The notes: generated by a model not told the origin, from the sequence alone. A DNA stretch of 64,000 bases from WTGA01 sp965231865 (GCA_965231865.1 CBDDOJ010000002.1:310001-374000); one strand, 5' to 3'. Positions 8,678 to 18,130 are shown, counted from the stretch's first letter. Numbers and translations are program-made.

Positions 8678-10225
8678 TTACCAGCTGCCATTCTTTTTGA
8701 AATCGTCCACCGCAGCGGCCATCCGCTCAACAATTTCATCGCTGTAGCGGTGGTCCTTTTCGATGTCCTCCATTACTGCGCCATGGTTTGATTTGACGTA
8801 GGCCTGCATGGCGGATTCAAAAACAACCACTTTTCCTACGGCCACATCATCCAGATAGCCTTCGTTGACGGAAAACAGCGAAAGGGCCATTTCCGCCACC
8901 GACATCGGCTGGTACTGGGGCTGTTTCATCATTTCCATGACACGTTCCCCCCGCTCCAGCTGTTTCCGGGTGGCCTCGTCCAGGTCCGAAGCGAACTGGG
9001 AGAAGGCCGCCAGTTCCCGGTATTGCGCCAGCGCCAGGCGAATCCCGCCCCCGAGTTTCTTGATGATTCCCGTTTGCGCCGCCCCGCCAACCCTGGACAC
9101 CGACAGGCCGGCGTTGATCGCAGGACGCATCCCCGCGTTGAACAGGTCGGTTTCCAGGAATATCTGGCCATCGGTGATGGAAATCACGTTCGTGGGAACG
9201 AATGCGGAGACATCCCCCGCCTGGGTTTCGATGATGGGAAGGGCGGTCAGCGACCCGGACTGGCCCTGGACCCTGCCATCGGTAATCTTCTCCACTTCCT
9301 CTTCGGAGATTCGGGAGGACCGTTCCAGCAGCCGGGAGTGGAGGTAGAACACATCTCCCGGGTAGGCTTCCCGGCCCGGGGGGCGGCGAAGCAACAGGGA
9401 GATCATCCGGTAGGCCCAGGCCTGCTTGGTGAGGTCATCATAAATGATCAGTGCGTCTTCACCCTTGTCGCGGAAATATTCCCCCATGGTACAACCCGAA
9501 TACGGGGCGATAAACTGCTCTGCGGCGGTGTCCGATGCCGCCGCAGAAACCACAATGGTATGCTCCATCGCACCATGCTCTTCCAGCTTGCGCACCACCG
9601 CCGCGATGCTGGATGCTTTCTGCCCCACTGCGACATAAATACATTTGATCCCGGTGCCTTTCTGGTTGATGATGGCATCCACGGCCACGGCTGTTTTGCC
9701 AGTTTGCCGGTCTCCAATGATCAACTCCCTCTGTCCCCGGCCAATGGGGACCATGGAATCGATGGATTTCAACCCGATCTGTACGGGTTGGTCAACGGAT
9801 TTTCGGGCGATTACCCCGGGTGCTATCTTTTCAATGGGAGACGTCGCCGCGGCTTCGATTGGCCCCTTGCCATCTATGGGCCGGCCAAGGGAATCGACCA
9901 CCCGGCCGAGCAGGTCATCGCCGATGGGCACTTCCAGTATCCGCCCGGTGCATTTCACGGTGTCGCCTTCTGAAAGGTGCTTGTAATCCCCCATGATGAC
10001 GGCCCCGACCGAATCCTGCTCGAGATTCAGCGCCAGGCCATACGTATTTCCCGGGAATTCCAGCATTTCCCCCTGCATGGCTTCGCTCAGTCCATGGATT
10101 CGGGCGATTCCATCGGTCAGCATGACAATCGTACCTTCGGTACGGGCTTCGACATCCGCATCGAAGTTTTTGATTCGATCCTTAATCAGCTCACTGATTT
10201 CAGATGGATTCAGTTGAATGGACAT
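8678..10225 (-). CDS. atpA: ATP synthase alpha subunit
   Basis: Non-catalytic nucleotide-binding subunit of F1, 515 residues. It begins MSIQLNPSEISELIKDRI, the usual N-terminal helix that contacts the delta subunit. It contains the P-loop GDRQTGKTAVA near residue 170 and the family signature around PAINAGLSVSRVGGAAQ near 375. Its length is normal for proteobacterial AtpA, and its position between atpH and atpG is standard. Confidence 0.97.
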   Translation of the reverse strand: MSIQLNPSEISELIKDRIKNFDADVEARTEGTIVMLTDGIARIHGLSEAMQGEMLEFPGNTYGLALNLEQDSVGAVIMGDYKHLSEGDTVKCTGRILEVPIGDDLLGRVVDSLGRPIDGKGPIEAAATSPIEKIAPGVIARKSVDQPVQIGLKSIDSMVPIGRGQRELIIGDRQTGKTAVAVDAIINQKGTGIKCIYVAVGQKASSIAAVVRKLEEHGAMEHTIVVSAAASDTAAEQFIAPYSGCTMGEYFRDKGEDALIIYDDLTKQAWAYRMISLLLRRPPGREAYPGDVFYLHSRLLERSSRISEEEVEKITDGRVQGQSGSLTALPIIETQAGDVSAFVPTNVISITDGQIFLETDLFNAGMRPAINAGLSVSRVGGAAQTGIIKKLGGGIRLALAQYRELAAFSQFASDLDEATRKQLERGERVMEMMKQPQYQPMSVAEMALSLFSVNEGYLDDVAVGKVVVFESAMQAYVKSNHGAVMEDIEKDHRYSDEIVERMAAAVDDFKKNGSW

Positions 10226-10270
10226 TGTTAAAATTTCCTCTTGTTTTTGTGTGCCAATCTTCGGGCCTGA

Positions 10271-10807
10271 CTAAGACCCTATTGCCCCGACAAGTTGTTC
10301 AAGTTGTGCTTTTACCGAGCCATCGACCACCCAGTCTCCTGCCCGGATCACTGCGCCACCGATCAGCGCTTCATCGACCCCGAATTCCAGGTCAACGCGG
10401 CGACCGAGTTTTTCCTGCAATACCTTGGCAAACTGTTCCTGCTGCCTGTCTTCCATGGCAACGGGGGTAATCACCCGGGCGGTGATGACTTTTTCCGCTT
10501 CCGCTTTTCGTTCCGCATAGGCTTCGGCAATATCCGCCATGTCCGCGACCCGTCCGTTTTTAACCAGCAAATGAACCAGGTTTTTTCCTTCCTGATCCAG
10601 TCTGTCCCCACAAACATCAATGAGCAAACCGATCAGTTGGTCCGCGGGCACATGGGGATTGTTTGCCATATTCAAGACTGCAGCGTCCCCCATGACCATC
10701 GCCAGCAAACGCAGCTGTTCGTTCCACCGGGCCAAGTCATCCTGTTCCTGCGCAAGCTCAAACAACGCCTGGGCATAGGGTCTTGCAATGTTACTTTGGG
10801 CGGACAT
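10271..10807 (-). CDS. atpH: ATP synthase delta subunit
   Basis: Peripheral-stalk subunit that links the F1 alpha subunits to the b dimer. The 178-residue protein starts SAQSNIARPYAQALFELAQ, matching the AtpH N-terminal helical bundle, and ends with the short beta-containing domain (DEALIGGAVIRAGDWVVDGS) that is the family signature. It lies 16 bases after atpF. Confidence 0.95.
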   Translation of the reverse strand: MSAQSNIARPYAQALFELAQEQDDLARWNEQLRLLAMVMGDAAVLNMANNPHVPADQLIGLLIDVCGDRLDQEGKNLVHLLVKNGRVADMADIAEAYAERKAEAEKVITARVITPVAMEDRQQEQFAKVLQEKLGRRVDLEFGVDEALIGGAVIRAGDWVVDGSVKAQLEQLVGAIGS

Positions 10808-10823
10808 GGCTTATCGTCGTGGT

Positions 10824-11294
10824 TTACAGTTTCGCTGCCAGTTCATCCAGCAGCCTGGCGTGTGTCTTGCCATCTATCTCGCGTTTCAGTATCTGCTGGG
10901 CCCCCGCAACGGCCAGTTCGCTGACCTGGCTGCGCAACGATTCCTTTGCCTTGTTGATTTCCGTTTGAATTTCGACCTGGGTCGCCGCCATGATTCGCGC
11001 GCCTTCCTGCTTGGCATCGGATTTGGCCTCTTCCACCAGTTTGGCGCCATGCTTTTCGGCTTTGCCAATAATTTCACCGGCCTGGGTCTTTGCCTCGGAA
11101 ATCACCTTCATCGCCTGGTCGCGGCCTTCCTGTTCGGCCATCTGGCCTTTTTCAGCCGCCACCAGGGCATCCGCAATCCGGGTCTTGCGTTCGTTCAGGG
11201 CACCGATAATCGGGACCCAGACAAACTTCTTGCTGAACCAGACAAAAACAATGAAGAACAACACCTGGAAAGCCATTGTGAGATTAAGATTCAT
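10824..11294 (-). CDS. atpF: ATP synthase b subunit
   Basis: Peripheral-stalk b subunit: one N-terminal membrane helix (residues about 5-25, MAFQVLFFIVFVWFSKKFVW) followed by a long charged coiled coil rich in Ala, Glu and Lys, typical of the right-handed b dimer. At 156 residues it has the usual gammaproteobacterial length, with a single copy and no b-prime paralog next to it. Confidence 0.95.
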   Translation of the reverse strand: MNLNLTMAFQVLFFIVFVWFSKKFVWVPIIGALNERKTRIADALVAAEKGQMAEQEGRDQAMKVISEAKTQAGEIIGKAEKHGAKLVEEAKSDAKQEGARIMAATQVEIQTEINKAKESLRSQVSELAVAGAQQILKREIDGKTHARLLDELAAKL

Positions 11295-11350
11295 GTTGCT
11301 TCGCCTCGTCTCCTCGTGTGTAAATAGTCGTCAGGAATGCCGAGGCCACC

Positions 11351-11581
11351 TCAGGCCACGGCAAACAGGACATACATCGCGATACCCACGGCAATCATCG
11401 GGACCGCATCCACCAGGCCCATGACGATAAAAAACTGGGTGCGCAGCATGGGAATCAGCTCCGGTTGCCGGGCAGCGCCTTCCAGAAAGCGGCCGCCAAG
11501 GATTCCGATGCCGACGGCGGCACCCAACGCGCCCAGGCCCATCATAATCCCGCCTGCGATATATAAAAGTGCTTGTTCCAT
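11351..11581 (-). CDS. atpE: ATP synthase c subunit (c-ring)
   Basis: Proteolipid subunit of the rotor ring, 76 residues, forming a hairpin of two membrane helices joined by the polar loop RQPELIP. The ion-carrying carboxylate in helix 2 is the Asp of VMGLVDAVPMIAVG. The surroundings resemble the proton-type E. coli ring and lack the Gln/Glu pattern typical of sodium rings, so proton coupling is the likely mode. Confidence 0.96.
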   Translation of the reverse strand: MEQALLYIAGGIMMGLGALGAAVGIGILGGRFLEGAARQPELIPMLRTQFFIVMGLVDAVPMIAVGIAMYVLFAVA

Positions 11582-11649
11582 CTTAATCTCCGAAAGTAGA
11601 AGTTGGATTTAGAAATAAGTAAATAAAGCTGTCTCGCTCATTGATGTGC

Positions 11650-12513
11650 TCAATGGTGCTGGTGCGCCATGTCCATGTAGACAATCGTCAAGACCATGAA
11701 TATAAAGGCCTGCAGGGTAATGACCAGTATATGGAATACGGCCCAGATAAACTGCAGGAACCCTCCAAACAGGGTGAGCGTAATGCCCGCTCCAAACATC
11801 AATGAAATAAGAATAAAGATCATCTCGCCGGCGTACATATTCCCGAACAGCCGCAACGAGTGAGAAATGGGTTTTGAGATCAGACTGACGAATTCCAGAA
11901 AGAAATTCAACGGTATGAACACTATTTTCAGCACCGGGTTTTTTGCTTCAAACGGATGCATGGTCAATTCAGCGGCAAACCCTCCCGGCCCCTTCACCCT
12001 GATGCTGTAGTAGATCATCAGGAAAAATATGCTCAGCGCCAGGGCGAACGTAATATTGGGGTCCGTGGTGGGCACCACTTTCTGGAAGTGAACCCCGAAC
12101 AGGGCAAAGAACCGGGGAATGACCTCAACCGGCACCAGGTCCATGAGATTCATCAGGAATATCCAGCAAAACAGCGTCAATGCCATGGGGGCAACCAGGT
12201 CATTCTTTCCTGAAAACGACCCGCGTACATTTTCGTCGACAAATTCCACGATCCATTCACAGAAGTTTTGCAGCATCGCCGGCTCCCCCGAGGTGACCCG
12301 GACCGCAACCCGCCGGAACATCCACAGAAACAGGGCCCCCAGCACAAAGGACCAGAACAGGCTATCTACATGAATCGCCATGACGCCCATTTCAGCGGCT
12401 TCCGCCCCGGTCTGCGCCATCCCCCAGCTGCCATCGGCATGGCGACCAAAAGTCAGGTTGGTCAGGTGGTGTCGGATAAACTCACTGGACGTGATGGATT
12501 CGGAAGAAGCCAT
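11650..12513 (-). CDS. atpB: ATP synthase a subunit
   Basis: Membrane stator subunit forming the two proton half-channels next to the c-ring. The product is 287 residues with multiple membrane helices. The essential Arg is in SKPISHSLRLFGNMYAGE near residue 220. The C-terminus QAFIFMVLTIVYMDMAHQHH is typical of AtpB. It starts at ATG 12513, 73 bases after atpI. Confidence 0.96.
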   Translation of the reverse strand: MASSESITSSEFIRHHLTNLTFGRHADGSWGMAQTGAEAAEMGVMAIHVDSLFWSFVLGALFLWMFRRVAVRVTSGEPAMLQNFCEWIVEFVDENVRGSFSGKNDLVAPMALTLFCWIFLMNLMDLVPVEVIPRFFALFGVHFQKVVPTTDPNITFALALSIFFLMIYYSIRVKGPGGFAAELTMHPFEAKNPVLKIVFIPLNFFLEFVSLISKPISHSLRLFGNMYAGEMIFILISLMFGAGITLTLFGGFLQFIWAVFHILVITLQAFIFMVLTIVYMDMAHQHH

Positions 12514-12586
12514 GTTTTAAATCATGTTTTAAAATTTAATACATCAACACTCTTGATGATTCCACCCTGGTGAATCATCCTGTGCA

Positions 12587-13024
12587 CTACCTTTCCGGCT
12601 GTAACAGTACCAGCAGGGTCGACAGCTGGACCACCAGATATCCGGTCACCAGCCAGATCGGTTCCAGGCCAAGACCTATCAATCCGAATGCAACCCCACC
12701 GCCCACGATCACCAGCTTGTTCAACAGGCCCACATACACCGGAACCATTCCAGTCAGGCCGGGTTCACCCGCCCCTTCGCCGGCCTGCCGGACACTCCTT
12801 GCATTGAGTAAGGTGCCCGCGATCGCAAGCATCGAACCATAGAGAACCGACATCAGCCTGTCAAACAGGATCGGGGAAGCCACCACGCCCTGACCGGCAT
12901 GAAAACCCTTGAAAACAGCGAGCCCACCAGCCAGAATCATTAACACTGCAGCACAGATACACTGTAACACCAAAACCTGCTTGACGCCACTGTTGCGGTT
13001 TGCTTCTCGCCACTTTTCATGCAT
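12587..13024 (-). CDS. atpI: ATP synthase assembly protein AtpI
   Basis: Small membrane protein encoded ahead of the structural atp genes, implicated in c-ring assembly. Four hydrophobic stretches are visible (around residues 16-40, 53-72, 90-110 and 115-135). The frame is open to 13108, but the ATG at 13024 gives a 145-residue protein beginning MHEKWREANR, closer to the family size, and removes a charged non-membrane leader; I prefer it with moderate certainty. The sequence is only weakly conserved, as is normal for AtpI, so the call rests mainly on position and topology. Confidence 0.75.
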   Translation of the reverse strand: MHEKWREANRNSGVKQVLVLQCICAAVLMILAGGLAVFKGFHAGQGVVASPILFDRLMSVLYGSMLAIAGTLLNARSVRQAGEGAGEPGLTGMVPVYVGLLNKLVIVGGGVAFGLIGLGLEPIWLVTGYLVVQLSTLLVLLQPER

Positions 13025-13132
13025 CGTTGATTTTAGCGAATTATCCGGCTTTCCGCCACGGACCCGGGGGATTATTCTCGCTTTGCCAAAGACAAAATGG
13101 CCGTCCACTGCGAACGGGGTGCCGCCTCTTTA

Positions 13133-13660
13133 CTAGGCCTCGCCCCGGGCTGGATATCCCGTCTCAATCACGAACCGGATTCCCTGCAGGACCTCCTCAA
13201 AATGCGCCCGTGCAAACGGCATGCTCTGAACCGCCGTCATATACAGGTTCCCGCCCGGCTGTATGACAAACAACCCCGGCTCACAAAACAAAACCGGTTC
13301 TTCTTTGCCGATGGAAGTCACCCCGTTGCTGCTGGATATGTACAGGCCCCATTCCCGGGCCCTGTCAATGGTCAGGCCATATCCGATATTCAGGGTATCG
13401 AGCCCCCAGTCGTTTTTGGCTGCAGTCGCCCGGTCCTCATCGTCACAGCTGACCGCGATGACCGAAACCCCGATCCCGGCAAAATCGGCTTCTCTTTGGT
13501 TCAGGTCCATGAGGGATATCCTGCATTTCGGGCAATGCACACCCCGGTAAAAAACAACCATGGAAAAATTTTCCGGGTTTTGGTCGGCAAGATTCCACCG
13601 CGGCCCCCCAAGGGTCGCCACGGTCAGGTCTGGTACGGGTCTGCGGGTTTTGAGAGACAT
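13133..13660 (-). CDS. AhpC/TSA-family peroxiredoxin-like protein
   Basis: Thioredoxin-fold protein of 175 residues. It reads MVVFYRGVHCPKCRISL near residues 34-50, a CPKC motif at the place of the peroxidatic Cys, followed by DLNQREADFAGIGVSVIAVSCDD, typical of AhpC/TSA peroxiredoxins. It probably reduces peroxides or acts as a thiol oxidoreductase; the family contains many uncharacterised one-domain members, so the substrate is unknown. It lies in the same direction between parB and the atp operon, an uncommon site for such a gene. A 91-bp gap separates it from parB. Confidence 0.8.
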   Translation of the reverse strand: MSLKTRRPVPDLTVATLGGPRWNLADQNPENFSMVVFYRGVHCPKCRISLMDLNQREADFAGIGVSVIAVSCDDEDRATAAKNDWGLDTLNIGYGLTIDRAREWGLYISSSNGVTSIGKEEPVLFCEPGLFVIQPGGNLYMTAVQSMPFARAHFEEVLQGIRFVIETGYPARGEA

Positions 13661-13751
13661 GATTTTTTTCCGGTGTATGGTTTCCCGGATAGTACCCTGA
13701 TTGTTCGCACAATTGGGTTCGGTCGAGCACAGTGTTCAGGATCCGGGTGTC

Positions 13752-14675
13752 CTAATTGATTCTTTCCAGAATGCCGTCGAGCTCGTCCAGCGTGTGATAA
13801 TGAATAATCAACCTGCCTTTTTTATTGCCGTGCTCGATTTTCACTTTTGCACCGATCTTTTTCGACAGGTCATCCTCAAGCAGGACAATGTCCGCATTGT
13901 CCTCGTGGCCGGGGTTGATTACCTCATCCGGGTTCTTTCGACCCAATGCCTTGACCAGGCGTTCAGCCTGCCTTACGGAAAGCCCTTTACCGTGAATTTT
14001 CAACGCGGTTTCAGGCTGCAGGTCTTCCGGCAGTCCCAGCAGAGCCCGGGCATGACCCATATCAATTTCGCCGTGCTCCACCATTTTCTGCACGGCGGGG
14101 TGAAGGGAAAGCAGTCGCAACAAATTGCTCACCGCCGTTCTCGAATACCCGACGGCCTCGGAAACTTCCTGGTGGGTAAAACCAAACTCATCCAGCAACC
14201 GCTGATAGCCCCGGGCTTCCTCCATGGCGTTCAGATCTTCACGCTGCATGTTTTCAATCAAGCCGACTGCCGCCGCCGTATGATCCGGAATTTCCCGGAC
14301 AACCGCCGGAACCGTTGTCAGCCCTGCAAGCTGCGCACCCCGCCACCTGCGCTCGCCGGCAATGATTTCAAAGCGATTCATTCCTGCCGGCCGTACCAGC
14401 AGGGGCTGTATGACGCCCTGGGAGCGGATGGATTCCGCAAGTTCATTGAGGGCTTCCTTGTCTATTCGGGCCCGGGGCTGGTATTTCCCTCTTTGCAGCC
14501 ACTCTATCGGGATCTCATGAAATCCGGTTTTACCCGGTCCGGCCTCCTCGCCCCCGGGCAAGGAGGTTCCGGGTTTTTCCGGTGCAACCGTTTCCGGATT
14601 GTCCCGGGTGGTGGCTCTTACATCCCCCAGCAGGGCCCCAAGCCCCCTTCCCAACCGGGGTTTCTTCCTGGTCAT
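13752..14675 (-). CDS. parB: Chromosome partitioning protein ParB
   Basis: CTP-dependent clamp that loads at parS and spreads on origin DNA. The product is 307 residues. Visible in order are the N-terminal KKPRLGRGLGALLGD segment, the CTP-binding ParB/Srx domain with the GERRWRGAQLAGL motif near 108-120 and EDLNAMEEARGYQRL near 147, the HTH domain (THQEVSEAVGYSRTAVSNLLRLL) and a C-terminal dimerisation domain. It is 16 bases after parA. Two matching parS sites are in this window at about 28.7 and 29.0 kb. Confidence 0.96.
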   Translation of the reverse strand: MTRKKPRLGRGLGALLGDVRATTRDNPETVAPEKPGTSLPGGEEAGPGKTGFHEIPIEWLQRGKYQPRARIDKEALNELAESIRSQGVIQPLLVRPAGMNRFEIIAGERRWRGAQLAGLTTVPAVVREIPDHTAAAVGLIENMQREDLNAMEEARGYQRLLDEFGFTHQEVSEAVGYSRTAVSNLLRLLSLHPAVQKMVEHGEIDMGHARALLGLPEDLQPETALKIHGKGLSVRQAERLVKALGRKNPDEVINPGHEDNADIVLLEDDLSKKIGAKVKIEHGNKKGRLIIHYHTLDELDGILERIN

Positions 14676-14691
14676 TTTGACCTCCCTCCCG

Positions 14692-15456
14692 TCATTTCGG
14701 TTTTCGTCGCAACAATTCGCTCATCAATGCCAGGTACGCCTGGGACCCCGCACAACGCCGGTCGTAGTCCAGTACGGGCCGGCCATAACCCGGTGCTTCC
14801 GCGAGTCGAATGTTTCTTGGCACAACGGTGCGGAACAGCTTGTCCGGAAAATGTTCCGTCAGCTGCTCCGACACCTCCCTGGCAAGGGTGTTCCGGCCGT
14901 CGAACATGGTCCGCACCAGCCCGACGATTTCCAGTTCCGGGTTCAGGCCTTCCCGCACCAGGCGGATGGTTTTCATCAGGCTCGCCAGGCCTTCCAGGGC
15001 GAGATACTCGCACTGCACCGGGATCAACACTTCCCTGGCCGCTGTCAGCGCATTTACAGTCAGGATGTTCAGTACCGGCGGACAATCAATCAGTACATTA
15101 TCATATTCGTGGATGATTGTAGCCAGCGCGGCCCCCAGGCGGTGCTCCCTGCGGTCCAGCACATTCAGTTCTACCTGGGCACCGGAAAGGTCCGGATGGG
15201 AAGGCAACACACGGAAGCCACCGGATGCCCGGATGACCGTATCGGCCATATCGGCCTCCCCAAGCAATACTTCATAGATGCTGGCCTCGGTCTCCCCAAC
15301 GGCAACCCCGCACCCCACCGTGGCATTCCCCTGCGGGTCCATGTCGATCAACAGGCCGCGGTACCCGGCATGCGCCAGTGCAGACACCAGATTGATCGCC
15401 GTCGTGGTTTTTCCCACTCCGCCTTTCTGGTTGGCAATGGCGATGATTCTGGTCAT
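14692..15456 (-). CDS. parA: Chromosome partitioning ATPase ParA
   Basis: Deviant Walker-A ATPase (Soj/ParA type, 254 residues) that forms the nucleoid gradient moving ParB-parS complexes. It begins MTRIIAIANQKGGVGKTTTA, the canonical KGGVGKTT motif with the signature Lys. The Walker B segment is LIDCPPVLNILT near 120. It has no N-terminal HTH, so it is the chromosomal type. It lies 3 bases after rsmG, in an operon rsmG-parA-parB. Confidence 0.96.
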   Translation of the reverse strand: MTRIIAIANQKGGVGKTTTAINLVSALAHAGYRGLLIDMDPQGNATVGCGVAVGETEASIYEVLLGEADMADTVIRASGGFRVLPSHPDLSGAQVELNVLDRREHRLGAALATIIHEYDNVLIDCPPVLNILTVNALTAAREVLIPVQCEYLALEGLASLMKTIRLVREGLNPELEIVGLVRTMFDGRNTLAREVSEQLTEHFPDKLFRTVVPRNIRLAEAPGYGRPVLDYDRRCAGSQAYLALMSELLRRKPK

Positions 15457-15459
15457 GGT

Positions 15460-16086
15460 TCAGAAGTCGACAACAATTACATTTCGTTCCGCTTTCAAAA
15501 AAGGCACCGCCACGTTATGGATTTTGATCCGTTCACGCAGGGCGTCGGGTAGCCGGTCCATCTCTGCCCGGGGCAATTTGCCTTTGAGAGAAATCAACCG
15601 GGTGCCGGGCAAAAGGTGCGTTTTGCTTAATTTCAGCAGCCTGTCCAGCGATGAAACGGCCCGGGCAGTAAGCGTATCAAATTTGTCCGGGGGGCGGTAA
15701 CTTTCGACCCGGCAATTCGCCAGTGCCACATTCCGGACCCCCGTATTGATGACCACGTGCCGGAGAAACTCAATGCGCCGGCTCCGGCTGTCGAGCAGGG
15801 TCACCTCCAGTTCCGGCCGGGCCATGGCAAGTGGCAGCCCGGGAAATCCGGCGCCGGACCCAATGTCCATCACCGTCCGCCCGGAAACAAATCCGTGTAT
15901 CGAAAGGGAATCCAGCAGGTGCTGGACAATAATGTCGTCCTGTGCCCGGACCGTGGTGAGATTCAGCCGCCGGCTCCATTTGGCAAGAAGCCCTGAATAG
16001 TGCCGGAATTGCTGTATCTGGGTCTCACACAGTGCCAGGCCCAAGGCCGAACATCCCCTGTCCAGTTTTTCTGTGTCAAATTGCAT
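15460..16086 (-). CDS. rsmG: 16S rRNA (guanine527-N7)-methyltransferase RsmG (GidB)
   Basis: Methylates G527 of 16S rRNA using S-adenosylmethionine. The 208-residue product carries the SAM-binding motif MDIGSGAGFPGLPLAMARP near residue 72 and LTARAVSSLDRLLKL near 133, both diagnostic of GidB. It heads rsmG-parA-parB. The usual upstream partner mnmG (gidA) is absent: a 256-bp gap and then pckA are found instead. Confidence 0.95.
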   Translation of the reverse strand: MQFDTEKLDRGCSALGLALCETQIQQFRHYSGLLAKWSRRLNLTTVRAQDDIIVQHLLDSLSIHGFVSGRTVMDIGSGAGFPGLPLAMARPELEVTLLDSRSRRIEFLRHVVINTGVRNVALANCRVESYRPPDKFDTLTARAVSSLDRLLKLSKTHLLPGTRLISLKGKLPRAEMDRLPDALRERIKIHNVAVPFLKAERNVIVVDF

Positions 16087-16342
16087 CGGGTTTCGCCGTC
16101 ACACTGCCCCGGGTGTTCTTGTGTGCAGTATAGCAAATTAAAACCCGCCCTCCCCGCACCTGGCCACTGTCCCCCGGTGCGGCGGGGAAAAGCGGGTCCA
16201 CCCGGTGTCGGCAACCGGAACCCGGGTCCCCTGCGGGGAACGGTTTGCCCGGCCGGTTGCAACCCGGGTCACCTTGGTTCAGGGGGGCACCGCACAATGC
16301 CGGTTGTCCCGGGAGAGCTGCCCTGTGCCATTCCCGGCCAAA
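16087..16342. other. GC-rich intergenic region between rsmG and pckA
   Basis: About 256 bp upstream of rsmG with no supported gene. It should hold the promoter of the rsmG-parAB transcript, but no convincing minus-strand -35/-10 pair is evident; the AT-richer patch near 16128-16142 is the best place for one. Short frames here have the biased composition of GC-rich noise. Confidence 0.4.
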
Positions 16343-17944
16343 CTAAAGCGAAGGGCCGGCACCAACCAGTGCCCGGCCCTCTTCCATGTCCTGGTACTTG
16401 CGAAAGTTGTCCACAAACAACCTTGCCAGCTTCCTCGCCTTTTCGTCCCATGCCTTCGGATTTTGATAGGTATCCCGGGGGTCCAGAATGGCCGTGTCCA
16501 CTCCCGACAGGGTTTCCGGGACATCAAGATTGAAATAAGGAATGGTTTTAAATGAGGAATTTTCGATCTCGCCGTTCAGGATGGCATCGATAATCGCCCG
16601 GGTATCCTGGATCGAAATGCGGTTTTCGCTTCCATTCCAACCGGTGTTAACCAGATACGCCCGGGCATTGGCAACCCGCATCTTCTTCGCGAGTTCCTGG
16701 GCATAGCGTGTTGGGTGCAGACTGAGAAATGCCGCACCAAAACAGGCGGAAAATGTTGGGGTCGGTTCGTCCACCCCTCTTTCCGTCCCGGCAAGTTTTG
16801 CGGTGAATCCGGACAGGAAATGATATTTTGCCTGGGCTTCTGTCAGCCTGGATACCGGGGGCAGGACCCCGAATGCATCGGCAGAAAGAAAGATCACCTT
16901 GTTTGCGTGGCCCCCCCTGGAAACCGGCTTCACAATGTTGTCAATGTGGTAGATGGGGTAGGAAACCCGGGCATTCTGGGTCTTTGAGTCGTCTTTGAAA
17001 TCGATGGTGCCCTGGTCATCAACCACCACGTTTTCCAGCAATGCATCGCGCCTGATGGCATGATAGATGTCGGGTTCAGAACACTCATTCAGCCCGATTG
17101 TCTTGGCATAGCACCCGCCCTCAAAATTAAATACGCCTTCTTCATCCCATCCATGTTCGTCGTCACCGATCAGCCTGCGTTTGGGGTCGGTGGACAAGGT
17201 CGTTTTTCCGGTACCGGACAGGCCGAAGAATATGGCGGTCTCACCATTGTCCGAAACGTTGGCCGAACAATGCATGGATGCCATGCCGCGAAGGGGCAGG
17301 AGATAATTCATTATTGAAAACAGGCCCTTCTTCATTTCCCCCCCATACCATGTACCGCCGATCAATTGCATTTTCTGGGTCAGGTTGAAGGCAACGAAGT
17401 TTTCGGAATTCATGCCCATTTCCTTCCACCGGGCATTGGTCGATTTCGCGCCGTTCATGACAACAAAATCCGGCTCAAATCCCTCCATCTCTTCTTCCCC
17501 GGGACGAATAAACATGTTTTTCACGAAGTGTGCCTGCCACGCCACCTCAACAATAAACCGGACGCTCAATCGGCTGTTGGCGTTTGCTCCGCAATATGCA
17601 TCCACGACGAAAAGCCTTTTGTTGGACAGCTGGCCGGTTACGATATTTTTCAACCTGTCCCAGTTTTCCGCCGACAGGGGCTTGTTGTCGTTCTGGCCCT
17701 GGTCCGCCCACCAGAAGGTCTCCTTGGTCACGCCGTCGCGGACAATATACTTGTCATCCGGAGACCGGCCGGTAAACACGCCGGTGTCCACGGCAATTGC
17801 ACCGCTTTGGGTCAGCCTGCCTTGCTCATAACCCGTCAGGCCTTCCCGGGTCTCTTCCTGGAAAAGCAGTTCGTAGGACGGGTTGTAAACGATTTCCAGG
17901 GTGCCTGTTATGCCATATCTTTCCAGATCAATCTGATGCATCAT
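16343..17944 (-). CDS. pckA: Phosphoenolpyruvate carboxykinase (ATP)
   Basis: Converts oxaloacetate and ATP to PEP, ADP and CO2, the first committed gluconeogenic step; cytosolic. The 533-residue length is typical of the ATP-dependent enzyme. Visible motifs are the substrate-binding TGRSPDDKYIVRD near 58, the kinase-1a P-loop GLSGTGKTTLSTDP near 245 and kinase-2 LIGDDEHGWDEEGVFNFEGG just after. The start is ATG 17944, with a second Met next to it. An inverted repeat (GGGCCGG/CCGGCCC, 16351-16380) overlaps the last codons and may act as a weak terminator. It is transcribed away from the lysW cluster. Confidence 0.96.
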   Translation of the reverse strand: MMHQIDLERYGITGTLEIVYNPSYELLFQEETREGLTGYEQGRLTQSGAIAVDTGVFTGRSPDDKYIVRDGVTKETFWWADQGQNDNKPLSAENWDRLKNIVTGQLSNKRLFVVDAYCGANANSRLSVRFIVEVAWQAHFVKNMFIRPGEEEMEGFEPDFVVMNGAKSTNARWKEMGMNSENFVAFNLTQKMQLIGGTWYGGEMKKGLFSIMNYLLPLRGMASMHCSANVSDNGETAIFFGLSGTGKTTLSTDPKRRLIGDDEHGWDEEGVFNFEGGCYAKTIGLNECSEPDIYHAIRRDALLENVVVDDQGTIDFKDDSKTQNARVSYPIYHIDNIVKPVSRGGHANKVIFLSADAFGVLPPVSRLTEAQAKYHFLSGFTAKLAGTERGVDEPTPTFSACFGAAFLSLHPTRYAQELAKKMRVANARAYLVNTGWNGSENRISIQDTRAIIDAILNGEIENSSFKTIPYFNLDVPETLSGVDTAILDPRDTYQNPKAWDEKARKLARLFVDNFRKYQDMEEGRALVGAGPSL

Positions 17945-18048
17945 TTTGTAATTGTTTTGTCATTGACTCTGTTGAATAAAAAATTCAACTTGTTTTGTTC
18001 CGGCAATTATAATAACCAAACCGGATAGTCTGGGTTTTACTTGAGGGC

Positions 18049-18076
18049 TTGTCAAACCGTATTACTGGCGTACAAT
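18049..18076 (+). promoter_or_regulatory. Probable sigma-70 promoter of the lysW operon
   Basis: TTGTCA (18049-18054) and TACAAT (18071-18076) are separated by 16 bases, each one mismatch from consensus. They lie 55 bases upstream of the lysW ATG on the correct strand. No attenuator or operator was recognised in the leader. Confidence 0.6.
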
Positions 18077-18130
18077 CCGGATTTCTGTCGGCCCATGGGC
18101 CATAACGAGAAATATCATGGGGGAAAAATT

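Noticed and set aside
13701..15116. Long plus-strand frame (471 codons) opposite parB and parA
   Set aside because: It is an antisense shadow of two clearly conserved genes; the translation has no recognisable domain and the biased Gly/Arg/Pro composition of GC-rich noise.
16000..16533. 177-codon plus-strand frame over the rsmG-pckA junction
   Set aside because: Overlaps two conserved minus-strand genes; Pro/Gly-rich noise.
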